Part shown: piece after piece, positions 56,649-64,000 of the stretch
Layout: each line of letters begins with the position of its first letter
Position numbering within the stretch: the stretch's first letter is position 1
Source: Arsenophonus melophagi
GTDB taxonomy: Bacteria > Pseudomonadota > Gammaproteobacteria > Enterobacterales > Enterobacteriaceae
DNA: 64,000 bases
Reading direction: 5' to 3'
NCBI GenBank assembly: GCA_032378655.1
Contig: JAVYJS010000004.1
Span: forward strand, 1 to 64,000
The notes under the pieces: model-generated
Database searches by the model: none
Told to the model about the DNA's origin: nothing
Seen by the model: the letters and a program-made list of their open reading frames with translations, nothing else
Translations under genes and position numbers: made by a program

Positions 56649-57581
56649 ATGAAGCCGATCTTTAATCGAGGGGCATCATTACAATTACGTACTATTATTG
56701 CGATTGTTTTTGCAATTATTTTAGTTGCTTTCAATCGTCAATGTAATACTTTGAGTAAAGTAAGTAGTTATTTAAATATAGCGATGAGCCCATTTTATTT
56801 TTTAGCCAATGGTCCAAAAAAGTTGCTTGATAATCTTTCAGACGCTTTGAAGAAAAGAAATCAACTGCTTTTTGAAAATAAGGTATTGAAGAAAGAAGTT
56901 TTATTAAAAAAAGCAGATAATTTATTACTAGAACAACTTAAACATGAAAATGCTAAGTTACGTGAACTTTTGGGATCACCTGTACGTCCAGAGGAACACA
57001 TGATGGTTACTCAAGTGTTTTCAAGTGCCAATACGCCTTATCGATATCAAATTGTGATTGATAAAGGATCCCGTGATGGTGTTTATGAAGGTCAGCCTGT
57101 GCTTAGTGATAAAGGTGTTGTGGGACAAGTGATCGCAGTAAGTTATTTTAATAGTCGTGTTTTACTAATTTGCGATACCACTCATGCATTACCTATACAA
57201 ATATTACGTAATGGTATTCGAGTTATTGCAGTAGGTACAGGATGTAGCCATGACCTTCAATTTGAACTTTTACCAGATAATATTGACGTACGTATTGGTG
57301 ATGTGATAGTCACATCTGGTTTAGGTGGACGTTTTCCAGAAGGTTATCCTGTTGCAATTGTCTCTTCTGTTAAGCATGAAGCTCAACGCGCTTATACAAT
57401 TATTCATGCACGGCCTACCGCTGATTTACAAAGACTGCAATATCTCTTATTGCTATGGGGAAACTTTGGCAGCCATGCTAATAATCCTGTACTTCCATCA
57501 GAAGTACATCGAGCTAAAAATGAGCGCTTCAGGAAAATTATTCCGCCAGTTCTGCCTCGAAGCATTGGACTTCAAGAGTAA
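56649..57581 (+). CDS. mreC: Rod-shape determining protein MreC
   Basis: Periplasmic scaffold linking MreB/MreD to the wall-synthesis enzymes. It has a membrane segment near residues 15-33, a coiled coil (about 65-110), and beta domains with GVYEGQPVLSDKGVVGQV and SGLGGRFPEGYPVA. The frame opens at 56577, but the ATG at 56649 (Met-Lys-Pro-Ile-Phe) is the family start, giving 310 residues. E. coli MreC has 367; the missing part is the Pro/Ala-rich C-terminal tail. Confidence 0.95.
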   Translation: MKPIFNRGASLQLRTIIAIVFAIILVAFNRQCNTLSKVSSYLNIAMSPFYFLANGPKKLLDNLSDALKKRNQLLFENKVLKKEVLLKKADNLLLEQLKHENAKLRELLGSPVRPEEHMMVTQVFSSANTPYRYQIVIDKGSRDGVYEGQPVLSDKGVVGQVIAVSYFNSRVLLICDTTHALPIQILRNGIRVIAVGTGCSHDLQFELLPDNIDVRIGDVIVTSGLGGRFPEGYPVAIVSSVKHEAQRAYTIIHARPTADLQRLQYLLLLWGNFGSHANNPVLPSEVHRAKNERFRKIIPPVLPRSIGLQE

Positions 57582-57684
57582 GGAGTACCATATTTAAAAA
57601 AATAAAAATATCGTAAAATTCACTTGAGTTACACAGTAGGGATTCTTATTGATTCAATCAATACCATTCAAGGAGTACATAATA

Positions 57685-58173
57685 GTGGATAAATACTGTG
57701 GTAATAGGAAGTGGATCATTTGGATGTCCATTTTCATTGCAATCATTTTAGAGCAAATACCGTGGCCTGATCAGTTTATGTATTATCGACCAACATGGTT
57801 AGCTTTAATTTTAATTTATTGGGTTATGGCTTTGCCGCATAGGGTTAGTATAGGCATAGGATTTTTTTTGGGGATCTTAATGGACTCAATCCAGTCTTCA
57901 GCGCTTGGTGTACATGCCTTAGCTTATAGTATAATTTCTTATTTAGTGTCGTATAAACATCAAATTTTTCGTAATGTAGCACTGTGGCAACAATCACTTA
58001 TTATTTCTGTTTTATCAGTTCTTATGAATTTTATTATATTTTTGGCAGAGTTTTTTGAATCTCTTGCTTTATTTCATCCAGCAATATTCTGGAATTGTTT
58101 GATTAATTCTATCTTGTGGCCTTGGATGTTTTTATTTTTACGCAAAGTTCGTCGTCAGTTTTTAGTATGCTAA
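57685..58173 (+). CDS. mreD: Rod-shape determining membrane protein MreD
   Basis: Integral membrane partner of MreC with about five hydrophobic segments. The PHRVSIGIGFFLG, ALGVHALAYSIISYL and WPWMFLFLRKVRRQF regions match E. coli. The start is GTG at 57685, supported by AAGGAG nine bases ahead; the in-frame TTG at 57649 is less likely. It has 162 residues, exactly the E. coli length. It ends the intact mre operon; the decayed maf follows 8 bp later. Confidence 0.95.
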   Translation: MDKYCGNRKWIIWMSIFIAIILEQIPWPDQFMYYRPTWLALILIYWVMALPHRVSIGIGFFLGILMDSIQSSALGVHALAYSIISYLVSYKHQIFRNVALWQQSLIISVLSVLMNFIIFLAEFFESLALFHPAIFWNCLINSILWPWMFLFLRKVRRQFLVC

Positions 58174-58181
58174 ACTAAAGC

Positions 58182-58965
58182 ATGGCTCTTAGAATGTATT
58201 TAGCACAAGCTGCACTAAAGATATAAAATAAATGTACAAACTAATTAAACAGATACAATAACTATTGTACATTACTCTTTCTGCACGATATTTTAATCTT
58301 AAAGAGAAACGATCAATAACTGTATGCTACTTTGAGCTTTGTAACAACACGGCAAGTTTCGATAGGGAAACAGGTATTATCCAATACCTCAAGTATATTC
58401 TTATCATTAAAGAGTAAATTTTCTGGAATTACGTCTTGTTGAATCGATGAATGATTGACTAAATTTTGTTTTTTACTATATTTGGACTAAAATTAATCAA
58501 AACTAAGCTAGTAGGAGCTGAGCTAGCTGATCAATATCAATCCATGATTGAATCGCAAATAATTTATATTAATATACAGGTATATATAAGTTGTTCTCTT
58601 TGAGAAAGTATTCATGATTTCTGATACCATGGTTACCACTAAAAAAATAAATTTTCATATAAAAGTAAATCTTTTGAAACTAGTATTCATTATGTCTTTT
58701 ACATCTATGTTTTTATAAATTACTCTCTATATCATTACATAAAAAATGCACATTATTCCAATTCAATAGAATTCTCAGTGAATGTGATTGCCGCTATTCA
58801 CTTTTTAGATATCTTCAATTATCTGCTTTTAAAGCAGTATGCTTCTTTATACACTTAAAGAAAATCGAATTCTTTTTCGACGCCTCTAATATCAAGAAAA
58901 CATTCAACATCATCAGCACTGACCTGATGAAATACAATCAATATTTTTAATGAAAAGTATTTTTA
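58182..58965 (+). pseudogene. Relic of maf (yhdE), nucleotide pyrophosphatase
   Basis: Starting 8 bp after mreD, the frame gives Met-Tyr-Leu-Ala-Gln-Ala-Ala-Leu-Lys for the Leu-Tyr-Leu-Ala-Ser-Gly-Ser-Pro-Arg start of E. coli YhdE/Maf, then an in-frame stop where Gln is expected. Near 58890-58940, Ser-Arg-Lys-His-Ser-Thr-Ser-Ser-Ala-Leu-Thr-stop matches Val-Arg-Lys-Ile-Asn-Gly-Ser-Tyr-His-Ala-Val-Val-Gly close to the C-terminus, with one residue lost. The order mreD-maf-rng is that of E. coli. The middle is not readable. Confidence 0.6.
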
Positions 58966-58990
58966 ATTTTTATAATACGCAATAACAATA

Positions 58991-59090
58991 GTGGCAGAAT
59001 GCTATTACAGATTAAACTTAATCTATTGTAATACAATAGTATTGATTCATGAAAGAAAAGTATGCTTACAAGAAGATATTATTAATCTAT
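58991..59090 (+). pseudogene. rng: Possible 5' relic of rng (RNase G)
   Basis: A GTG-initiated stretch reads Ala-Glu near the start and Leu-Gln-Glu at about the right distance, as in the E. coli RNase G N-terminus (Thr-Ala-Glu...Gly-Ile-Leu-Gln-Glu-Ile-His). It starts where rng should, just after the maf relic. The similarity is weak, and the rest of rng is not visible. It could be chance. Confidence 0.35.
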
Positions 59091-60844
59091 GCTTTTTACC
59101 AAAATTGATTGAACTAGAAGATGCAGTATCTAGTCTCATTTACCCAGATTACAATCTGGGACAATCGTATTAAAAGTCGGCACCTACAACTGCATCGTTG
59201 CCAAATCAGTTGGTATCTTAATAGTATCTTCGTAGATATTAAGATCAGTAACTATTGATGATTTATTGCTGATCATACGTATCCAACAAAATGGCTGTTT
59301 ATTTAAAATGCCACAATTTGAACAGTTAAAACTAATCTACAGCAATAGCTTAAATGGTTTAAATAAAAAAAAATTCTTTTACGCTATTTAATGCAATTAA
59401 CAGAAAATAAAATATATAACGTGTAGGAGTTAATAATATTCCAGTAGAATACTTACGATCTACTTTACCTATTTTCTTTTTTGTACACTGGAATATATCC
59501 GTGATTGATACAAACATCAGCGACAAGGGAAACGTCTTAAGCTAGCATTCAAGATAACTATTTATAAGCAATACAATGTGTTCATGGATATAACCTGAAA
59601 AAGATGGGCTTGATGCCTGAGAAAGGTTTTTTCATTTAGCGATATTATTAGTGTATTGTGATGGAGTCTTCTTAAGTAAGCGTTTTAAATTAGATATGTG
59701 CTGATGTTAAAAGTGCCATGAGAAATTTTTCAGGATTTCAGATCAAAGAAAAATTTTTTGGGTAGAAAAAAGATAATTCATGCTAAATTTTTATGTAAAA
59801 ATTTTCACTCGCAAGCAAAAATCACTATCGATCTCTGTAGATTTGTGTTATCTAGCACAGAGCTACAATAAATATTAAGTATGTTGGTCGGAATATAACT
59901 AACAGTTGTTATGTGATAACATCTGTTATGTCTAGAAACCTTGATAGGTAAATTACTTTAATATCTCAAAAAATAGATTAACATCTAAAAGGCAATTATT
60001 TCCAGCTATGTTAATATGACTGTGATAGTTTTATGGTGATTCAGGTGTTTTTCCCGTTTAAAACGGACAATTTAAGTTTTTCGCTACTACGAGACTTCAC
60101 TTTTTTCAAGATCAACAGCATTAGCAGAGAATTTTGGATTTCTATATTGACTGAATTTTTTCAGGTACTGAATTTTTATGTCGACAGTTAATATAATTTA
60201 AGCGATGCTATCGCATTTGTTCTGCATAGCAAATTAGTAAAGCTTATTATCCAACTTTTATTTTTATTTCTTAGAAACTGAAGCCACTAAGATGAGATGC
60301 AAATTTGTGCTAGTTGTGGATATCAAATACTTAAATATTTCGTGTAATTTTGATTAAAATATGAGCTGTAATACTCAATAGTAATGTTGCTCATAATAAT
60401 GTTTTGATAAAAAATCGTTTATTAGAATATTTTTAGTCAACCTTCAATAGCAATTGAAGACTTTTTGTTGCTAAATATCCGATTAATTATAATTAATTGA
60501 TTATAAAATAAATGATCTGAAATGCTTTTCATGGTTAACTTATTTTTAATAAACTTACCAGAAAATTACAATAAATTATTATAGCTGCCGATCCGGCATC
60601 TTTATTTACCCAAAGATCGCTTTTTACAAATGAAAAAGAGAATAATATAGTGTTACTATTAAAACCATTGCAACATTAACAAAAATATTACAGCAAGTAA
60701 TGCTTTAAAAACAGAATATTAATTATTCCGCAGCAGAATAATTGGCACGATAGCATGAATTATCTTTATTTTAATTCATACATTATTTTAATTCATACAT
60801 TGTCTCTAAAAAAAATAATATAAAAAATTATTTTATGAGGGAAT
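59091..60844. other. Unreadable DNA where rng and 5' yhdP should be
   Basis: About 1.75 kb of AT-rich DNA. Nothing aligns convincingly with RNase G or the first 1,000 residues of YhdP. It contains an 8-bp hairpin CCCAGATT (59143-59160), 10-bp arms separated by about 45 bases (near 59440-59500) and a 17-bp exact tandem repeat (60767-60783, 60784-60800). Confidence 0.55.
60767..60800. repeat. Exact 17-bp tandem duplication
   Basis: TATTTTAATTCATACAT occurs twice in direct succession in non-coding DNA just upstream of the readable yhdP relic. Confidence 0.85.
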
Positions 60845-61520
60845 GATATTCACGCTAGGGGAATATAGATATTTATTGCTTGGAATTCTAGATTTTCAGT
60901 TTTCATAGTGGTTAGCTTAAAGCTAAGATTATCCGGAATAATCAGATACTTTCAAAAAAAAATCGTGCATCAATCACATCATTAATTCAAGTATCTCTGA
61001 TACTTGAGAAGTAAATCAGAAAAGTACTAGTATAATAACAAGAAGGTTATAAAATAATAGATTTGATGGTCTTTCTGTTTGTTTTAACAGCATAGCGCCA
61101 ATTAAATAAGCTTTCTTAAAATTAATTGCATTGTAATTATGCAGCAGGTTTCATGGAACCTGCTATTAATAGTTTGAACAATAATCTAAGTTTTAATTTA
61201 AGTAACGGGGAAATTACGCAGATTGGCTAATGTTTAGGTAAGTTATTGCATTTGTTGGTTTGGATAAACTGCTGGGTAAATTATAAATGGATTTTAGTGA
61301 CACTTTAATAAAGACTTCGCGTTCTATTATATTCGTGGTAGAATTAATATAATGGCATTTAAAATATTGATGATTTTATATTGATGGTTTAATGTACGAC
61401 ATTAAAATGCATCACCACATTCATTAGTTGATCATCATAGAATGTAGAGGATATTCATTGCCCATGAATATCCTCTACAGGCATTATTGCTCCAGCACTT
61501 ATTATTAATCCACCAGAGAG
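60845..61520 (+). pseudogene. yhdP: Relic of yhdP, 3' end of AsmA-like envelope protein
   Basis: Many short matches occur in the right order to the C-terminal part of E. coli YhdP. Arg-Gly...stop...Ile appears for RGWPDAQI. Cys-Leu-Glu-Phe-stop-Ile-Phe appears for CTECWFW, with a Trp codon now TAG. Gly-Tyr-Lys-Ile-Ile-Asp appears for GQKID. Ala-Pro-Ile-Lys-stop-Ala-Phe appears for TPIRQSSF. Leu-His-Cys...Pro-Ala-Ile-Asn-Ser-Leu-Asn, then Asn-Gly-Glu-Ile-Thr-Gln-Ile, matches LHW...LNG...KGEITEI. Asp-Lys-Leu-Leu-Gly-Lys-Leu-stop-Met-Asp-Phe-Ser-Asp-Thr matches DALMRKLRFDFRDT, and Asp-Gly-Leu...Asp-Ile-Lys-Met and Gly-Ile-Ile-Ala-Pro follow. Stops and frameshifts are frequent. yhdP-tldD is the E. 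coli order. YhdP helps move phospholipid to the outer membrane. Confidence 0.8.
61443..61479. repeat. Perfect hairpin, 16-bp stem, inside yhdP relic
   Basis: Arms 61443-61458 and 61464-61479 around TGCCC. It interrupts the relic between the Asp-Ile-Lys-Met match and the Gly-Ile-Ile-Ala-Pro match, so it arose within former coding DNA. Confidence 0.87.
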
Positions 61521-62373
61521 AGAAAGCACAGCTGTTTTACTGTAAGTAGAGTATTGGATTCTAATTATAGAGTAAAATACCGGTCATTTAATAAAAGAAT
61601 AACTGGTATCGTAGAAACCAAAATTAATGAAATTTGCCGTCAAATTAGTAGCTCCTTACAGAGGATAAAAATTAAGTTTTATGCAGAGGGTAGGAAATTA
61701 AATTTTAGACAAGTATGAATTTAGTTTGAGCACCGGAAATACATTGTTTTGTGACAATAGTGATATAATATTGCTGAATAACAGCATCATAAGTCTTCTT
61801 ATTCGACACTGATAACTCAGTAGTACTCTCCTAATGAGAGGTACTTTTAAATTTGATAAAAGTTAAGAAATTTAAGCGCATTATAAAAATTAAATATTAA
61901 CTGTAAACAATTATTGCCTGCGGAATAAAGTATGCATAATGGATCTTTCATGTATTCAATACTGTACTTATTATTTTTAATAAGCATTGTAATTGTTTAG
62001 GCATGACGATTTGCTATCTTTTACTTTGCATATCTTGTTCAGTAATTAAGAAACAATGGACAAAGATTATTGCTGTGTCAAATCGATTATACTTTATCAG
62101 TATAGTATGAAGAATGATAGCACACTAAAAAGCTTGAATGAAAACCTTTATAAAGCCTGTTTAAAGGAACATTAATGTATTACTCTAGTGCTTTAACAAT
62201 AAAAACCTATAAGGACAATGTCTCGATTGTAGTAGTCGATCGTAGTTAAGTACTGTTGTGATCTACTGCAAGAATAGTGAAGATATAGTTTAAAGATATA
62301 GTTAATGTATTAACCCAGTGCTAGCTTTGTATTATTAATTGCACTACAAGCAAACTAGGAAGAGTAAAGAAAT
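61521..62373. other. Gap before tldD
   Basis: About 850 bp. The last residues of yhdP should need only about 160 bp, so the rest is inserted or unrecognisable sequence. I see no gene, strong hairpin or repeat. The tldD promoter may lie here, since its former operon partners are dead. Confidence 0.55.
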
Positions 62374-63825
62374 ATGAGTTTAAAATCTGTTAGTGAATAT
62401 TTACTAACATTAAATGATCTTAATTATCAGCATCTAGAAGATATCTTAACGTCACTCGCAGAGCGAGAATTAGATTATGCTGATCTCTATTTTCAATCGA
62501 GTTGTCATGAAGCATGGGAGTTAGAAGATGGCATTATAAAAAAAGGGTCTTACAATATTGATCAGGGTGTAGGTATTCGCGCTATTCGCCAAGATAAAAC
62601 TGGGTTTGCTTATACTGATCAGATGACTTTACAGGCATTGAAGCAAAGTGCTGATGCTGCTCGCAACATTGTAAATCAAAGAGGAAAAACAAAAATATGC
62701 TTAATCAAGCAAGTCGATTTTCAAAAGTTATATTCTGCAATTAATCCTCTTCAAACCATAACCCCAGAAGATAAAATAGCTTTGTTGAGGCGCGTTGATC
62801 AAGTTAGCAGAGACGAAGATCATCGTGTTCAAAAGGTTGATGTTATACTATCTGGATTGTATGAGCAGATTCTGGTCGTAGCAACGGATGGTACGTTAGC
62901 GGCTGATATTCGCCCACTAGTACGTTTATCTGTTAGTGTTTTAGTTGAACATGATGGAAAACGTGAGTGTGCGAGTAGTGGCGGTGGTGGTCGTTACGAT
63001 TACCAGTATTTTTTTGAAAAAGTACCAGGACAAGAAGAAGTTTTGGCAGAATATTATGCACGTGAAGCTGTACGAATAGCATTGGTTAATTTACAAGCAA
63101 TTCCTGCGCCTGCAGGAAATTATCCTGTAGTGCTAGGTGCGGGTTGGCCTGGTATTTTATTACATGAAGCAGTCGGCCATGGCCTTGAAGGTGATTTTAA
63201 TCGCCGTGGAACATCAGTTTTTACTGGGAAAATCGGTCAACAAGTCGCTTCGCCACTATGTACTGTAGTTGATGATGCGACGCTAGTCGGATGCAGAGGA
63301 TCCTTAGCTATTGATGATGAAGGTGTTCCGGGTCAATATAATATTTTGATTGAAAATGGTATTTTAAAAGGTTATATGCAAGATAAAATGAACGCTCGCT
63401 TAATGGGTGTTTCGCCAACTGGCAATGGTCGTCGTGAATCGTATGCACATTTACCCATGCCTCGAATGACGAATACTTATATGTTAGCAGGAAAATCAAC
63501 ACCTGAAGAGATCATAACTAGCGTAGAGCAAGGAATTTATGCACCTAATTTTTCTGGCGGACAAGTGGATATTACTTCAGGTAAATTTGTTTTTTCAACT
63601 GCGGAAGCTTATTTAATCGAAAAAGGGAAGATCACAAAGCCGATAAAAGGCGCAACATTAATTGGTGCTGGGAAAGAAACAATGCAGCAGATTTCAATGG
63701 TTGGCAATGATCTTAAACTTGATAGCGGAATTGGAATTTGTGGTAAAGAAGGGCAAAGTATTCCTGTTGGGGTTGGGCAACCAACATTAAAGCTTGATAG
63801 TATGACGGTAGGTGGCACATCTTAG
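62374..63825 (+). CDS. tldD: Metalloprotease subunit TldD
   Basis: With TldE (PmbA), TldD forms a heterodimeric zinc peptidase that in E. coli processes microcin B17 and degrades the CcdA antitoxin; its housekeeping role is unclear. The zinc motif HEAVGHGLEGD is intact (about residues 263-273). It has 483 residues against 481 in E. coli, with matching ends (MSLKSVSEYLL and LKLDSMTVGGTS). AGGAAGAG lies upstream of the ATG. It is retained although every gene between it and mreD is decayed. The tldE partner is not in this window. Confidence 0.97.
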   Translation: MSLKSVSEYLLTLNDLNYQHLEDILTSLAERELDYADLYFQSSCHEAWELEDGIIKKGSYNIDQGVGIRAIRQDKTGFAYTDQMTLQALKQSADAARNIVNQRGKTKICLIKQVDFQKLYSAINPLQTITPEDKIALLRRVDQVSRDEDHRVQKVDVILSGLYEQILVVATDGTLAADIRPLVRLSVSVLVEHDGKRECASSGGGGRYDYQYFFEKVPGQEEVLAEYYAREAVRIALVNLQAIPAPAGNYPVVLGAGWPGILLHEAVGHGLEGDFNRRGTSVFTGKIGQQVASPLCTVVDDATLVGCRGSLAIDDEGVPGQYNILIENGILKGYMQDKMNARLMGVSPTGNGRRESYAHLPMPRMTNTYMLAGKSTPEEIITSVEQGIYAPNFSGGQVDITSGKFVFSTAEAYLIEKGKITKPIKGATLIGAGKETMQQISMVGNDLKLDSGIGICGKEGQSIPVGVGQPTLKLDSMTVGGTS

Positions 63826-63932
63826 TAAGATTTTGCATGAGTTTTTAATAAAAACTTATAAATTAAGAAAATAGCTTGAAAACAAGCTACATACAGAGCG
63901 TAAATATTGTTATGCTTTGGCTTAATTTTACT

Positions 63933-63984
63933 TTTACCGATCTAAATGATTTCGATCAGGATCGAAATCATTTAGATCGGTAAA
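63933..63984. repeat. Perfect hairpin, 24-bp stem, 4-nt loop, after tldD
   Basis: Arms 63933-63956 and 63961-63984 around CAGG, about 107 bp after the tldD stop. It has a fairly mixed-composition stem (CGATCTAAATGATTTCGAT core). It could terminate tldD from a distance; no T-run follows. Confidence 0.88.
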
Positions 63985-64000
63985 CCTCTGTATTTATTAA

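Noticed and set aside
57325..57597. 90-codon frame overlapping the mreC 3' end
   Set aside because: It is an alternate frame of the well-supported mreC gene.
1..64000. Hairpins as a REP/BIME or MITE family
   Set aside because: Arms at different sites share no common sequence, there are no target-site duplications, and no transposase or RayT-like gene is present.
1..64000. CRISPR array, prophage or insertion sequence
   Set aside because: No regularly spaced direct repeats with unique spacers, no integrase, transposase or phage structural genes were seen.

Overview
The window looks like part of the reduced, AT-rich chromosome of an obligate insect endosymbiont in the Enterobacterales (Gammaproteobacteria). 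Nearly every intact protein aligns end to end with an Escherichia coli counterpart, and most genes keep the E. coli neighbour order. Only about 40 kb of the 64 kb (40 intact genes) is coding. I see no phage, insertion sequence, CRISPR array, rRNA or tRNA. The rest is very AT-rich DNA that, where it can be read, is decayed genes. I cannot name the species; mealybug, leafhopper, Sodalis-allied and similar symbionts all remain possible.

Layout: (A) 1-9.6 kb: pyrB, valS, holC, pepA (-), then lptF-lptG (+). (B) 12.4-27.6 kb: brnQ, decayed queA and tgt, yajC-secD-secF, nrdR pseudogene, ribD, ribH, nusB, thiL, pgpA (+), then dxs, ispA and decayed xseB (-), then thiI (+). (C) 28.9-30.7 kb: typA. (D) 32.7-39.2 kb: mtnN (+), erpA (-), hemL (+), mrcB (-), dksA (+), then decayed gluQ. 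(E) 40.2-41.2 kb: epmA. (F) 41.7-48.4 kb: tusA (+), rsmD (-), ftsY-ftsE-ftsX-rpoH (+). (G) 49.4-63.8 kb: decayed prmA, then panF-yhdT-accC-accB-aroQ (-), then mreB-mreC-mreD, decayed maf, rng and yhdP, and tldD (+). Breaks between ancestral blocks fall in the long gene-free gaps.

Together the genes describe a cell that keeps a wall and an outer membrane (mrcB, mreBCD, ftsEX, lptFG), Sec export (secDF, yajC, ftsY), fatty acid and isoprenoid precursors (accBC, dxs, ispA, pgpA), pyrimidine, chorismate and riboflavin steps (pyrB, aroQ, ribD, ribH), cofactor and sulfur-transfer functions (thiI, thiL, tusA, erpA, hemL), import of branched-chain amino acids and pantothenate (brnQ, panF), and some global regulators (rpoH, dksA, typA). 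Regulatory and maintenance functions are being lost: nrdR, pyrI, xseB, prmA, maf, rng and yhdP. Three queuosine genes (queA, tgt, gluQ) appear decayed at two separate loci.

The most striking feature is not a gene. At least 29 long inverted repeats (arms of 14-25 bp, loops mostly 1-7 nt, perfect except one with a single bulge) are scattered through the non-coding DNA. Each has a different sequence. Some follow gene ends, but several sit inside decayed genes, and one lies in the typA coding sequence. I suggest an ongoing palindrome-forming process, such as template switching in a cell without palindrome repair, with a few hairpins perhaps now acting as terminators. Relic calls come from alignment by eye to remembered E. 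coli proteins plus gene order; no search was run.
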